This document shows, in pieces, positions 28,084-38,099 of a DNA stretch of 56,627 nt. Each line of letters opens with the position of its first letter. Positions within the stretch are counted from its first letter, which is position 1. Made by a program: the position numbers and the translations under genes. The notes below the pieces were generated by a model. The model had not been told where the DNA came from and ran no database searches. It saw nothing but the letters and a program-made list of their open reading frames with translations. This DNA is from Clostridium sp. GTDB lineage: Bacteria; Bacillota; Clostridia; Clostridiales; Clostridiaceae. The stretch covers positions 1 through 56,627 of the forward strand of contig NZ_JAHAIF010000015.1 in the NCBI RefSeq assembly GCF_018372875.1. Direction: 5' to 3'.

Positions 28084-29832
28084 TTAAATAACTTCTTCTG
28101 AAGTTTCTTTTTTCTTATATTTGTAATGTAATAGTTCATGAGCCTTTCCATGACCTGGTTGTCCCATATACTCATCATACATTTTCATTAAAGCAACATT
28201 TTCATGTGACTTTCTCTTCTTAGCACTCTTATCTTGATTATAAAGAACAGACGCTCTTACCGATTTAATATCAATCTTTTCTCTTTCTAAATTATTAATA
28301 TGAGGTTGTCCACCACCATTTACGCATCCACCTGGACATGTCATAACTTCAATAAAGTGATATTCTTTACTATTCATTCTTCCACTTTCAATGAATTCAA
28401 ATAAGTTGGCAGAACCATTAATTACTGCAACATTATAGTTTTCTCCACCTATATTTACAGAAGCTTCTTTAATTCCATTTAATCCTCTTACTTCTGTATA
28501 ATCTAAGTTTTCTAGTTCTTTCTTTTCAACAAATTCTTTTGCAGTTCTTATAGCTGCTTCCATTACTCCACCAGTAGCTCCAAATATAGCTCCTGCTCCA
28601 GTATATTCTCCCATTGCAGGATCTGCTTGACTATCTTCTAGCTTAGCAAAAGCAATCTTCTTTTCTTTTATAAGTTTAGCTAACTCTCTTGTAGTTAAAA
28701 CTGCATCTATATTTCTTAATCCGTCAAATTCCATATCTTCTCTATCTGCTTCAAACTTCTTAGCTGTACATGGCATAATTGTTACTGTAAATATCTTTTC
28801 AGGAGCTATTCCGGCTATATGCGGATAGTATGTCTTACTTGCTGTACCAAAAATTTGTTGAGGTGACTTAGCAGAAGATAAATTTTCTAATAAATCTGGA
28901 TAATAATTTTCCACTTGTCTTACCCAACCTGGACAACATGATGTAAACATAGGGAATGGGCCTTTTTTCTCTATTCTTTCTAAAAGTTCAGTAGCTTCTT
29001 CCATAATAGTCATATCTGCGCCAAAATTTATATCAAATATCTTATCAAATCCTAATTCTCTTAATGCTGTATATAACTTACCAGTTACATCAACTCCATA
29101 GCCCATATTAAATAATTCTCCCATTGCTGTTCTTACAGCAGGAGCCATAGCTACTATTACATGCTTTTCTGGGTCTTCTAAGGCTTCTTTTACCCTATCA
29201 ATATGAGTTTTTTCTGATAATGCACCAACTGGACAAGCAGCTACACATTGACCACATAATAAACAATTTGTTTCATCAAAACATTTTTGTTCTTCTGGAG
29301 TAACTATTCTTTTACCATTAACATTTACTAGCTTAATAGAGCTTGTACCTGTTTTTTCAGTACATGCTGCTGCACATCTTCCACATAAAATACATTTTGA
29401 TCTATCTATTGTTATAGATTTACTTCTAACATCAACGTACTCTTCTTTATTTTCTACAACAAAAGGAGTATTTGCTTTAGCTTTAGTTTTTATAACTAAC
29501 TTTAACAATTCACAATTTTCTCTTCTAGGACAAGGACCGCACTTAAATTCATGCTTATTAAGTATTGTTGAAACTCTTGCTTTTACTCTTTCTTGAACCT
29601 TTTCTGTATCAGTTCTTACAACCATTCCATCTTCAACTTTTGTTAAACAAGCTAAAGCTAAATTATTTTTCCCTTCTATTTCAACTGCGCATACACCACA
29701 TTTACCAACATTACCGCATTCCTTTAAGTAGCATAAAGTAGGTATGTCAATTCCATTTTCTCTTGCAACTTCTAATACTGTTTTACCTTCCGTTGCTTTA
29801 CACACCTTATCATTGATTATGATATTCTCCAT
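28084..29832 (-). CDS. hydA: [FeFe]-hydrogenase, CpI-like monomeric
   Basis: 582-residue cytosolic enzyme that reduces protons with ferredoxin electrons during fermentation. Domain order: [2Fe-2S] with C34, C45, C48, C62; the HxxxCxxC-type cluster region (HEFKCGPCPRRENC, about 95-108); two [4Fe-4S] clusters (CILCGRCAAAC and CLLCGQCVAACPVGA); and the H-cluster motifs TSCCPGW (near 297), MPCTAKKFE (near 353) and MTCPGGCVNGGGQP (near 492). Length and layout match Clostridium pasteurianum CpI (574). GGAGG precedes the ATG. Maturases HydEFG are not in the window. No partner subunits adjoin it. Confidence 0.96.
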   Translation of the reverse strand: MENIIINDKVCKATEGKTVLEVARENGIDIPTLCYLKECGNVGKCGVCAVEIEGKNNLALACLTKVEDGMVVRTDTEKVQERVKARVSTILNKHEFKCGPCPRRENCELLKLVIKTKAKANTPFVVENKEEYVDVRSKSITIDRSKCILCGRCAAACTEKTGTSSIKLVNVNGKRIVTPEEQKCFDETNCLLCGQCVAACPVGALSEKTHIDRVKEALEDPEKHVIVAMAPAVRTAMGELFNMGYGVDVTGKLYTALRELGFDKIFDINFGADMTIMEEATELLERIEKKGPFPMFTSCCPGWVRQVENYYPDLLENLSSAKSPQQIFGTASKTYYPHIAGIAPEKIFTVTIMPCTAKKFEADREDMEFDGLRNIDAVLTTRELAKLIKEKKIAFAKLEDSQADPAMGEYTGAGAIFGATGGVMEAAIRTAKEFVEKKELENLDYTEVRGLNGIKEASVNIGGENYNVAVINGSANLFEFIESGRMNSKEYHFIEVMTCPGGCVNGGGQPHINNLEREKIDIKSVRASVLYNQDKSAKKRKSHENVALMKMYDEYMGQPGHGKAHELLHYKYKKKETSEEVI

Positions 29833-30164
29833 CCTGTACCTCCATAAATTTCTTCTTATAAATCAAAATTCTATTTTCTTCCTCTAGTTTATCATATAAA
29901 TTTAAAAAAACTCTAATTTTCAGATAATTCGTTAAATTTTTATCAAACTGTTTGTCACCTTTATTTTAACGCTAAAAAAGAATTAGTTCAATGTGAATTA
30001 AAGCCAATGTTGTTCAAGTATACTTTTCATAAGAATATAATTAAATTTTTATAAATAACTTCATCTTTCTTTTCTTAATAGAATTATAAATTTTGTTTAC
30101 AATAAATTTATGTGGTAAACTTTAATTTATAATAGAATTTTTTAATAGTTGCATGAGGTAATGT
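29833..30164. other. Divergent intergenic region hydA/psd
   Basis: 332 bp of AT-rich DNA with the promoters of two divergent genes. A perfect TATAAT at 30128-30133 is a candidate -10 for psd, but I find no good -35 at 16-18 bp. No gene or strong hairpin seen. Confidence 0.45.
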
Positions 30165-31061
30165 ATGATAAAAATTTATGATAGAAAAAAAGACTCTTAT
30201 GAGATAGAAAAAGTAGCTGGATCAAAATATATAAAATGGTGTTATGAATCACCTATTGGCAAAAGCCTTACAGAATTACTAATCAAAAAGAAACTAGTAT
30301 CAAAGGTATACGGAAAATACTGTGATACAAAACTTAGTAAAAGGAAAATCCCTAAATTTATAAAAGACTTTGATATAGACATTGATATAGCTATTAAAAA
30401 AACTAATGATTTTTCATCATTTAATGACTTCTTCATTAGAGAACTTAATAACAATTCAAGACCTATAGATATGAATTCAAATATTTTAGTGTCCCCAGGA
30501 GATGGAAGACTTTTTGCTTATGAAAATATCTCTATGAATAAGCTTGTACAAGTAAAAGGAATTACTTATAGTCTATCTGAATTAATAGGAGATAGTAAAG
30601 TAGCCTACCAATATGAAGGTGGCACTTGTTTGGTATTAAGACTTTGTCCTACAGATTACCATAGATTTCATTTTATTGATAATGGTATACCTAAAGAAAG
30701 TCACTTTATCGATGGCTCTTACTATTCTGTAAATCCTACAGCTTTAGAAAGAATTCCAAAGTTATACTGCCAAAATAAAAGAGAATGGTCAATTTTTGAA
30801 TCCGAAAATTTTGGAGATATTATTCATATAGAAGTTGGGGCAACTTGTGTTGGCACAATAATTCAAACTTATGAACCTGGTAAAAAAGTCCTTAAAGGTG
30901 ATGAAAAAGGATATTTTAAGTTTGGTGGTTCAACAACAATACTATTCTTCAAAAAGGATATGATTGAAATTGATGAAGATATACTTGCTCAAACTGACTT
31001 TGGTTTTGAATGCAAAGTTCAATTAGGTGAAAAAATAGGACATAAAAAGAAGACAGATTAA
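30165..31061 (+). CDS. psd: Phosphatidylserine decarboxylase proenzyme
   Basis: 298-residue enzyme converting phosphatidylserine to phosphatidylethanolamine. The self-cleavage site that creates the pyruvoyl group is the GST of [11 protein letters not shown], about 30-40 residues from the C terminus; upstream family motifs SPGDGR and [14 protein letters not shown] are present. The N-terminal part [17 protein letters not shown] is typical of clostridial Psd. The first residues have no strong membrane anchor. GAGG lies upstream of the ATG. It converges with the Card1-like gene, with a 4-bp overlap of the two stop regions. No pssA is adjacent. Confidence 0.93.
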   Translation: MIKIYDRKKDSYEIEKVAGSKYIKWCYESPIGKSLTELLIKKKLVSKVYGKYCDTKLSKRKIPKFIKDFDIDIDIAIKKTNDFSSFNDFFIRELNNNSRPIDMNSNILVSPGDGRLFAYENISMNKLVQVKGITYSLSELIGDSKVAYQYEGGTCLVLRLCPTDYHRFHFIDNGIPKESHFIDGSYYSVNPTALERIPKLYCQNKREWSIFESENFGDIIHIEVGATCVGTIIQTYEPGKKVLKGDEKGYFKFGGSTTILFFKKDMIEIDEDILAQTDFGFECKVQLGEKIGHKKKTD

Positions 31062-31078
31062 ACTGTCTTCTTTTTTAT
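31047..31078 (+). terminator. psd terminator, inside the 3' end of the convergent gene
   Basis: Perfect 10-bp stem AAGAAGACAG/CTGTCTTCTT followed by T6; it overlaps the last codons of both convergent genes. Confidence 0.85.
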
Positions 31079-32200
31079 CAAATCTATTAATACCTTCTTA
31101 AATATATCTATATTTTTATCTAAAATAACTATGTTAATATTCATTTCTTTTGCTCTATCCATTACAGTCTTCTTTACGGGCTGCTTTGTAGCAACCAATA
31201 TCTTTATAGCATTTCTTCCCCCTAATCTTTCACTATAAACCTGTAGTTCATTTAAGGCATCTTCATCATACTTATCACTATCTTTACATGATATACATAT
31301 TAAAACAGAATCTCTTATAGCTACAACATCTAATTCATTACGTACTCTCTTTAAATCATCTCCCCAATAAAATATTAAACCACTTTTTACTTCATCAATA
31401 TCTTTAATACTTTGAACTACTAGTGTTGTTACTACCTCTAGCCAAGTACCACTCTTAAATATAAATCCCTTTAAATAATCATTTTTAAATACTACTTCAA
31501 TATTATCCTTATCTTCTATAAACTCAATTTCATTCTTTTCTTTTAAATAATTTAATATGCTATGAATTAATTTTAACTCTTCAGCTTCTACAAGACACTT
31601 ATTTATATTTATCTTAGAAGTATCCTTGTAATCATGTTTAAAAATATTATTGTCATATAACTTCTGCTTATATCTATGCCATATATCCAAATTACTTAGT
31701 ATTGCTTTCGTAAATTCTTGAATATCACTTTTTTCTGCCAAACTAGTAGAATCTAATGTTATATTAGCTCCAGAAAGATGTATTGCATCAGATATACTTA
31801 TATCTTCTAAAGGTTGCTCTATTATTCTATACCCCTTATCAAAAATATATCTTCTCTTTTTCAATAAATCTACATAAACACACTGTAAATTTAATTCAAT
31901 TGCTATTTTTAACATTATTAAAGATGTTATTCTATTACCACTAGTAAGATTAATTATTATCTCTTTTTCCTTGTATTTTGAAATTATATTTTTAAGATTA
32001 TCATAATTATCTTCATCTATTAACTCATCAATTACTTCTATCTTATTTAAATCTAGATACAATTGTTTAAATTTATCTAACTTCTTTTTTTCTTTATTTC
32101 TATATAACATTACTACAGATTTTATTTTATATTTTTGAGCTAATAAAATTCCAACTTCATTATGTTCATCTAATTGGTTAATAAGTAAATTAAATTTCAT
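31058..32200 (-). CDS. Card1/Can2-like protein: CARF domain plus PD-(D/E)xK nuclease (DUF1887)
   Basis: 380 residues. The N-terminal part (KFNLLINQL, then [18 protein letters not shown] near 85-105) has the shape of a CARF domain, whose NLTxGT-type loop binds cyclic oligoadenylate in type III CRISPR effectors. The C-terminal part has a restriction-like nuclease core: [18 protein letters not shown] and ICISCKDS supply the E, D and K residues. This matches the DUF1887/Card1 architecture. Start at ATG 32200 is preferred because AAGGA precedes it and the first CARF strand begins there; an ATG at 32230 lacks a site. No CRISPR array or cas gene is in the window, so its activating signal is unknown. 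Confidence 0.78.
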   Translation of the reverse strand: MKFNLLINQLDEHNEVGILLAQKYKIKSVVMLYRNKEKKKLDKFKQLYLDLNKIEVIDELIDEDNYDNLKNIISKYKEKEIIINLTSGNRITSLIMLKIAIELNLQCVYVDLLKKRRYIFDKGYRIIEQPLEDISISDAIHLSGANITLDSTSLAEKSDIQEFTKAILSNLDIWHRYKQKLYDNNIFKHDYKDTSKININKCLVEAEELKLIHSILNYLKEKNEIEFIEDKDNIEVVFKNDYLKGFIFKSGTWLEVVTTLVVQSIKDIDEVKSGLIFYWGDDLKRVRNELDVVAIRDSVLICISCKDSDKYDEDALNELQVYSERLGGRNAIKILVATKQPVKKTVMDRAKEMNINIVILDKNIDIFKKVLIDLIKKKTV

Positions 32201-32283
32201 CAAACTATCATCCTTATAATTATTCTCCATTTTAATTTAACCAGTTAACTACTTTTTAATCCATATATTAGATTTATAATTTT

Positions 32284-32336
32284 ATCTTTAATTTATAGCT
32301 AATTAAAACTTTATATTTTCCCCTATACAAAAAAAG
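32284..32336. repeat. Partial, diverged copy of the dispersed repeat's right end
   Basis: About 50 bp resembling 18603-18653 and 33633-33683 (shared core TTTATAGCTAATT), roughly 75% by eye. As in the two full copies, its right end meets a minus-strand terminator. Confidence 0.5.
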
Positions 32337-32359
32337 AGAGTCCTAAAAAAGACTCTCTT
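32328..32359 (-). terminator. tRNA-Arg terminator
   Basis: Nine-bp stem AAGAGAGTC/GACTCTCTT with a T run on the minus strand, just after the tRNA. Confidence 0.8.
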
Positions 32360-32361
32360 AA

Positions 32362-32436
32362 TGGCAGGGCGTACAGGAATCGAACCCATAATCTACCGTC
32401 CGTAGCGGTATGTTATATCCGTTTAACTAACACCCC
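32362..32436 (-). tRNA. tRNA-Arg(ACG)
   Basis: 75 nt with encoded CCA. Acceptor GGGGTGT pairs with ACGCCCT using two G-U pairs; D stem GTTA/TAAC; anticodon stem TACCG/CGGTA with loop CTACGGA giving anticodon ACG (read as ICG); T loop TTCGATT. Confidence 0.88.
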
Positions 32437-32507
32437 ACATAATATAAATAACAGAATTATATTATCATAAAGGTTGAAATATATCAAGACTAATTAATGA
32501 CAATTAT

Positions 32508-33347
32508 TTAAAGGTATATATCTGAAAACTCTATTTCTAGCATTTCTACTTTATCTCTTTTAAATAAATCTTTATAATCATTTTTTCCATCTACTAATGT
32601 TATAGGTAAAGATACAGTAAATTTCGATCCCTTTCCTTCAATACTTTCTAACTTTACTTCTCCATTATGAGATTTAGTTAGATAGTTTACTAAATCTAAT
32701 CCAATTCCACTTCCTTTATACTCACTTTCCTTATTTAATGTTGATTGCTTAAATCTATTAAATATAAGTCCTTGTTCAATTTTAGGTATTCCTGGACCAT
32801 GATCTTCTACTGATATATTTACTGTATTATTATTCTTTATAATATTAACTAATATATCAGAATCACTTGGTGCAAACTTTATAGCATTGGATAATAAATT
32901 CATAACTATTCTATCTATTGCATTAGGGTCTGCTGCTACTATACACTCTTCCACATTAGTATCAAATACCATTTGTATATTTTTACATTGTGAATACTTT
33001 TCTATAGAATCAACTATATTCTCTACAACACATACTATATCTATATTCTTTTTATTTAATTCATAATATTGATTCTCTAATTTTGTAGTATCTATTAAGT
33101 TATCAATTAATTTAATTATCTTTAGGCTATTTCTTTTTATCATTTCATTATATTCTTCTTTTTTATCTTCAGTTTTAGTATATTTAAAACATTGAAGTAT
33201 ACTTAATATTACATTTATAGGACTCCTTAAATCATGTGATATATTTAATAAAAAATCTTCTTGTAATTTAATTTTTCCATTAAGCTCATTAATTTTTTCT
33301 AACAACTCTTCTTTGGTCATATTATTTATAGAAATATTCTCTGTCAT
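32508..33347 (-). CDS. Soluble, sensorless histidine kinase
   Basis: 279 residues. A short N-terminal coiled coil (KEELLEKINELNGKIKLQE) runs straight into the HisKA domain with phosphorylated histidine in NISHDLRSPINVI, and the ATPase domain follows: N box MNLLSNAIKFAP, G1 EDHGPGI, F box and G2 GSGIGLDLV. There are no membrane segments and no sensor domain. The C-terminal tail VEMLEIEFSDIYL resembles the ending of larger clostridial kinases, so this may be a shortened relative. No response regulator lies in the window. Start at 33347 is set by AAGGGGATTAAT. Confidence 0.85.
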   Translation of the reverse strand: MTENISINNMTKEELLEKINELNGKIKLQEDFLLNISHDLRSPINVILSILQCFKYTKTEDKKEEYNEMIKRNSLKIIKLIDNLIDTTKLENQYYELNKKNIDIVCVVENIVDSIEKYSQCKNIQMVFDTNVEECIVAADPNAIDRIVMNLLSNAIKFAPSDSDILVNIIKNNNTVNISVEDHGPGIPKIEQGLIFNRFKQSTLNKESEYKGSGIGLDLVNYLTKSHNGEVKLESIEGKGSKFTVSLPITLVDGKNDYKDLFKRDKVEMLEIEFSDIYL

Positions 33348-33477
33348 ATTAATCCCCTTCATTATACAATTAAATTATATCTCATATTTTTTCCATATAT
33401 TTGAAATTACATATACATATTATCACATTCAATTCATTAAGACAATTAATTTTTGTAAAAAAAAGGAAATGCACATT

Positions 33478-33682
33478 GTAAAAAAGGGTGTAGCAGATAT
33501 TTATTTTGCTTGTTTAGTCGCAAGCTCCAAGTCACATTAAAACAAATATCCACCCCACCCGTACTAAAAGTAAGGAAATTATAAAATTACTATCCTTTAT
33601 TTTATATTTTTTAATATAAAAATGTAATAATACCTTTGATTTATAGCTAATTGAAATTTTATACTTTTCTAGATAGTAAAAA
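33478..33682. repeat. Dispersed structured repeat, copy 2
   Basis: About 205 bp, about a dozen substitutions and one 2-base insertion relative to 18450-18652. The outer helix here is GGGTG/CACCC, one pair longer than copy 1, while GATATTT/AAATATC and GCTTG/CAAGC are kept. It lies between the sbcC terminator and the histidine kinase gene. Confidence 0.8.
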
Positions 33683-33702
33683 TAGAGGGATTTCTCCCTC
33701 TA
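33676..33702 (-). terminator. sbcDC terminator
   Basis: Eight-bp stem TAGAGGGA/TCCCTCTA (33683-33690, 33695-33702) followed on the minus strand by TTTTTAC, just after the sbcC stop. Confidence 0.8.
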
Positions 33703-33704
33703 AA

Positions 33705-36700
33705 CTAATTTATATTGAATTTTGTACTACTACCTTCTGCAGATACATTTATTTCTAATTGAGCTTCTATTCTTTCTTTTAATTCTGGTACATGCGATAT
33801 TATTCCTACCAGTCTTCCACTTCTTTGTAGCTCTAATAATGTGTTTATTGCATTTTCTAAGGATTCAGGATCTAATGTTCCAAAACCTTCATCTATAAAC
33901 ATAGTATCTAATGATATTCCCCCTGCATTAGCTTGAACTACATCAGATAAACCTAATGCTAATGATAATGAAGCCTTAAAGCTTTCACCTCCAGATAGAG
34001 TTTTAACATGTCGGCTTTTGCCTGTATAATTATCATATACCTCTAACTCTAACCCTTGCTGCGATGTTCCCTTTCCTTTATCTTCTTTTCTTTTTAATAT
34101 AAATCTATCGTTAGTCATTTTTGATAATCTTATATTAGCAGAATCTATTATTTCTTGGAAATATGATGCTAAAACAAACCTTTCAAATGTAATATATGGA
34201 CTCTTTTTACCATTTGCTAGATTTGATAATTCACCTATTACTTTGTATTCTTCTTCTTTATATGAAATTAATTTTTCTATAGCCTTTATTTCTTTTAATA
34301 TTGCTGAATTATTATTAATTAGCGAATAAACTTCTTTTATGTTTTGATCTACTTCTTTTAAATTAACCTGTTTGCTATTTATCTCCAAATCTAATTCTTC
34401 TAAATTCACAAAATTAAAGTTCTCTGTCTTTTTTATTAAATCTTTCTCTCTATCCTTTAAGGATTTTATATCTTCCCTGTAAGAATTAATCTCTAAAGTA
34501 TATGAATCTATTAGTGAAATATACTTTTTAGAATCTTCATATTCCTCATAGTTAATAAAGTTTAACTCTTTCAGCTTAATATTTATGCTAGTTTTAATAT
34601 CTTTTATATCATTGTTTAACTCATCTATTGCTTTCTCTAATTCTTTTACCTTTGATTGCTCTGAAGTTAACTTATTATTAAGGCTATTTTTTAACTCTCT
34701 TGTATAATCTAAATTCTTTATTAATGTATTTAAATATTCTTCAAGGCTAACTATTTTTTTATTTAATAAGTTTAGCGACCTTAATTCTTCTGGAACTTCC
34801 TTCTCTATATTATTTAAAGTCTCTTCTTCAGCTCTTAATTCACCAAATAAATTTGTATATTCATTATTTAACTTATTTAAAGTCTCCTCTTTATCATTAA
34901 GTAACTTTTCTATGTCTAATAATCTTAATTCAAGTTTTTCCCTTTTACTTATTTCTTTTTCTAGTGATTCCCTTTGAATTTTTAACTTATTTAATTCATT
35001 ACTTAACTCTATTCCTTTAATTTTTATTTCTTCAAATGAATTGTCATTAAATATCTCACTACAATTAATTTCACTAGATAACTCTTTTAACCTAGGAGTT
35101 ATAGCATCACTTATTACTACATCAACTGATTGCTTCACCTTGGCCATTTCCATTAGAATCTTATTATATTCATCTTGTTTTTTCTCATATATATTTTTAA
35201 TACTCTTTAATTCTTCTTCTGTAGGTATATTATCCATCCTTTTTGCTGGACTAGGATGTTCTAAAGATCCACATACAGGACAAGGAGTATCTTTCTTTAA
35301 GTTAAGAGCTAATATTCCTGCCTGTTCCTTCATGTATATTTCTTCTTTTCTTTCGTACTCTTCTTTTTGGTTCTTATAAGAAACTTCAATTCCTTCAAAT
35401 GTTACTGCGATTTCCCTATGTTTCTTTTTTTCTTCATAAAATCTAGCTATATTTTTATAAACTTCTCTAACCTTAATAATTAATTCATTCTTTTCCTTCT
35501 CAATCCCCTCTAACTTAATTCTATCTTTTTCTAACTCATTAATAGCTTTTAATCTCTCAGTAACTTCTTCCTTTTCTTTTTTTAACTCTTTTATTAATCT
35601 ATTTTCCTCTTCCGATTTCAGCTTATTTAAATCTATACTTCTGTTAAGTATCTTTATCTTACTTTTTTTATCTTCAATACTTTTAACCTTTGATTCCTTT
35701 TCCTTAAGGACACTTATCTCTTCTCTTATTTTAGTTCGTTCTTCTTCTTTTTCTTCTTGAGCTTTTAAGTTTTCCTCAGCCTTACTTAATTCATCTTTTA
35801 CTCTATTTAAAATATTTTTACTATGTTCTACCTCTTCTTCTTTCTGCTTTTTGCTTCTTTCCCTAGAAGATAAATTATCTTCTACATATATTATTTCTTT
35901 AGCATTAATAGCTCTTTTTAAAATAACTTCTTTTTTATCTATTTCATTCTTTCTCAAAAGCATATCATTAATTTTTTCAGATATACTTTCTTTTTCTTTC
36001 AACAAGTCATTAGTGTTTTTTGATTTTATCCTTCTTTCCTGTAAAACTAATATTTCCTTGGAAATATCGTTATACCTTTTTTCTAATTCTTTATATGATG
36101 AAGCATCCTGTTCTAATATTAAATCTATCTTATTTATTAAATAATCAAATTCTATAAAATCATCAATATTTATAGCTTCTTTACTTTTTATATTTTTAAC
36201 ATTCGTTCTAACTCTATCTTGTGACTTTTCTAACTCTTTTCTTAATGTGCTAGCCTTATCATTTAATATTGATTGTATCTTTTCATAAGTATATGTGCTA
36301 AATATTTTTCTAAATATACCTTCACGCTCTTTTGAGTCCGCAAGTAATAGCCTTTTAAACTCTCCTTGAGGCAACATAACAATTTGCTTGAATTGTTCTT
36401 TATTTATTCCCATTAAAGCATTTATTTCATTTGTTACATTCATGGCACCAGTCTTTACTTTACCATCAGGTAACACTAATTCAGCTTCTGCAGAATGATT
36501 AGTAAATCCCTCTCCCTTTACCTTAGGTTTTAGCTGTTGAGGAACTCTTCTTATATGATACACTTCACCTCTAAGTTCAAAGTCTAGTTCTACATATGTT
36601 AATTTATCTTTTTGTGCAAAATCACTTCTTAAAGAGTCATTCTCTCTACTACTCCCACTTGCCTCTCCAAATAATGCGTAACTAATTGCATCAAAAATAG

Positions 36701-36827
36701 TTGTTTTTCCTGCACCAGTAGGACCAGTAATTAAAAATATATTCTTCCCGTTCAAAATTTCAAAGTCTATTACTTCCTCACTTGCATAAGGACCAAATGC
36801 AGACATTATTAACTTTATTGGTTTCAA
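33705..36827 (-). CDS. sbcC: Exonuclease subunit SbcC (Rad50-like)
   Basis: 1040-residue SMC-like ATPase that, with SbcD, opens hairpins and trims blocked DNA ends. Walker A is GPTGAGKTT (35-43); long coiled coils flank a zinc hook CPVCG near residue 510; the C-terminal lobe has the signature TLSGGESFKASLSLALGLS and Walker B TMFIDEGFGTLD. Start codon is TTG at 36827, directly after the sbcD stop (TAATTG), with GGAGGGG upstream, so the pair is tightly coupled. Ordinary full-length member. Confidence 0.95.
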   Translation of the reverse strand: MKPIKLIMSAFGPYASEEVIDFEILNGKNIFLITGPTGAGKTTIFDAISYALFGEASGSSRENDSLRSDFAQKDKLTYVELDFELRGEVYHIRRVPQQLKPKVKGEGFTNHSAEAELVLPDGKVKTGAMNVTNEINALMGINKEQFKQIVMLPQGEFKRLLLADSKEREGIFRKIFSTYTYEKIQSILNDKASTLRKELEKSQDRVRTNVKNIKSKEAINIDDFIEFDYLINKIDLILEQDASSYKELEKRYNDISKEILVLQERRIKSKNTNDLLKEKESISEKINDMLLRKNEIDKKEVILKRAINAKEIIYVEDNLSSRERSKKQKEEEVEHSKNILNRVKDELSKAEENLKAQEEKEEERTKIREEISVLKEKESKVKSIEDKKSKIKILNRSIDLNKLKSEEENRLIKELKKEKEEVTERLKAINELEKDRIKLEGIEKEKNELIIKVREVYKNIARFYEEKKKHREIAVTFEGIEVSYKNQKEEYERKEEIYMKEQAGILALNLKKDTPCPVCGSLEHPSPAKRMDNIPTEEELKSIKNIYEKKQDEYNKILMEMAKVKQSVDVVISDAITPRLKELSSEINCSEIFNDNSFEEIKIKGIELSNELNKLKIQRESLEKEISKREKLELRLLDIEKLLNDKEETLNKLNNEYTNLFGELRAEEETLNNIEKEVPEELRSLNLLNKKIVSLEEYLNTLIKNLDYTRELKNSLNNKLTSEQSKVKELEKAIDELNNDIKDIKTSINIKLKELNFINYEEYEDSKKYISLIDSYTLEINSYREDIKSLKDREKDLIKKTENFNFVNLEELDLEINSKQVNLKEVDQNIKEVYSLINNNSAILKEIKAIEKLISYKEEEYKVIGELSNLANGKKSPYITFERFVLASYFQEIIDSANIRLSKMTNDRFILKRKEDKGKGTSQQGLELEVYDNYTGKSRHVKTLSGGESFKASLSLALGLSDVVQANAGGISLDTMFIDEGFGTLDPESLENAINTLLELQRSGRLVGIISHVPELKERIEAQLEINVSAEGSSTKFNIN

Positions 36828-38033
36828 TTACTTCCCCTCCTCTCTAAAAACTTCATTTATTACATTTCTTATTACTTCCTTCTTCTCTTCTGTAAATTCA
36901 CCAGAACCTAGTCTATCATAATATTCTTCAAATAATTCTAATTCACTTTTACTTTTATATCCTTTTGATGCAGCTGTAAGGCTTGTTCCTATATTCTTCT
37001 TTTCTTCTCTCTTAAGAATCATTATGTTAGGATAAGCACTCCTTAACTTTCCTATAGGGTCTATTATCTCCCTTTCATCTGTTAGTATTGCTTGAATATA
37101 ATCTTCTCTATTAGAACAATCTTCTAACCCTGCTTTTATTAATTCATCTAATGGCCCCTTTATAATTCTCATATTTCTTTTTGGGCTTAACTCTTCTTGC
37201 CTTATGTTAATATTCTTATTTCCATCAATCTCAATAATAACTACACCTTTTTTATGATTAATTTCTGAAAATGAATATTTCATTAATGACCCTGAATATC
37301 TTATTTCTTCTCTTCCAACTTTTTGTCTACCATGTAAATGCCCTAAAGCTACATAATCAAAACAATCAAAATTATCACTATCAATTAAATCTGTTCCTCC
37401 AATTGATAAAGGTCTTTCAGAATCTGATACCTCTAACTCAGCTAACTCATATAGATTCTCTACATCTTTATCCATGGCATCCTTCCTCTTATATGTTACA
37501 TACCCATGTGTAACTACTATATTTCTCTCACCTTCATTTAAGCTTGGCTTAATCCTATTAATTAATTCTTTCATTGCATCATTATGGTTTCTTATTTCAG
37601 GGTTATTAAACTTTCTTCTTAATATTGCTGGATCAACATAAGGAATCATATAAAAGTTAACACTACCTTCCTCATCATCTATCCTTATACTTTTTATTTC
37701 ATCTTCAATTATTCCTTGTATATATAGACCTTCTTTTTCTAATATTTTGCTACCAAAAGATACCCTCTCTCCACTATCGTGATTTCCAGATATAGCTACA
37801 ATCTTAACCTTATTATCTATCAATATTTTACTAAAAACTTCATTTAATAAATCAACTGCTTCTACTGGTGGAATAGATCTATCATAAATATCACCAGCAA
37901 TAATAAGAACATCTGGTTTTTCAAAATTTATTAATTTAATAAGCTCATTTAAAATATATCTTTGATCATCTATCATCGAAAACTCATTTACTATTTTTCC
38001 TATGTGCCAATCACCAGTATGAATTATTTTCAT
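36828..38033 (-). CDS. sbcD: Exonuclease subunit SbcD (Mre11-like)
   Basis: 401-residue metallophosphoesterase nuclease. The phosphodiesterase motifs are clear: HTGDWHIG (5-12), IIAGDIYDRS, ISGNHDSGERV, VTHGYV and GHLHGRQ. It is the first gene of sbcDC, with GGAGGGG before the ATG. The capping C-terminal domain (about 270-400) has normal length. Confidence 0.95.
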   Translation of the reverse strand: MKIIHTGDWHIGKIVNEFSMIDDQRYILNELIKLINFEKPDVLIIAGDIYDRSIPPVEAVDLLNEVFSKILIDNKVKIVAISGNHDSGERVSFGSKILEKEGLYIQGIIEDEIKSIRIDDEEGSVNFYMIPYVDPAILRRKFNNPEIRNHNDAMKELINRIKPSLNEGERNIVVTHGYVTYKRKDAMDKDVENLYELAELEVSDSERPLSIGGTDLIDSDNFDCFDYVALGHLHGRQKVGREEIRYSGSLMKYSFSEINHKKGVVIIEIDGNKNINIRQEELSPKRNMRIIKGPLDELIKAGLEDCSNREDYIQAILTDEREIIDPIGKLRSAYPNIMILKREEKKNIGTSLTAASKGYKSKSELELFEEYYDRLGSGEFTEEKKEVIRNVINEVFREEGK

Positions 38034-38073
38034 TTTAACCCCTCCAAAATTTATTCTTAACTTAATTATAAAA

Positions 38074-38098
38074 TATAAAAAGGTGGCATAGCCACCTC
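38074..38098 (-). terminator. Terminator of the DUF1189 gene
   Basis: Stem AGGTGGC/GCCACCT with a three-base loop and a T-rich minus-strand tail, two bases after the stop codon. Confidence 0.75.
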
Positions 38099-38099
38099 T

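Noticed and set aside
30096..30133. psd promoter from TTTACA (30096) and TATAAT (30128)
   Set aside because: The 26-bp spacing is too long for a normal sigma-A promoter.
33313..33540. 75-codon plus-strand frame through repeat copy 2
   Set aside because: Overlaps the histidine kinase start on the other strand and the repeat; the translation differs from that of copy 1.
31058..33700. CRISPR array near the Card1-like gene
   Set aside because: The repeated sequence here has two full copies 15 kb apart and a fragment, with no short regular repeat-spacer pattern and no cas genes.
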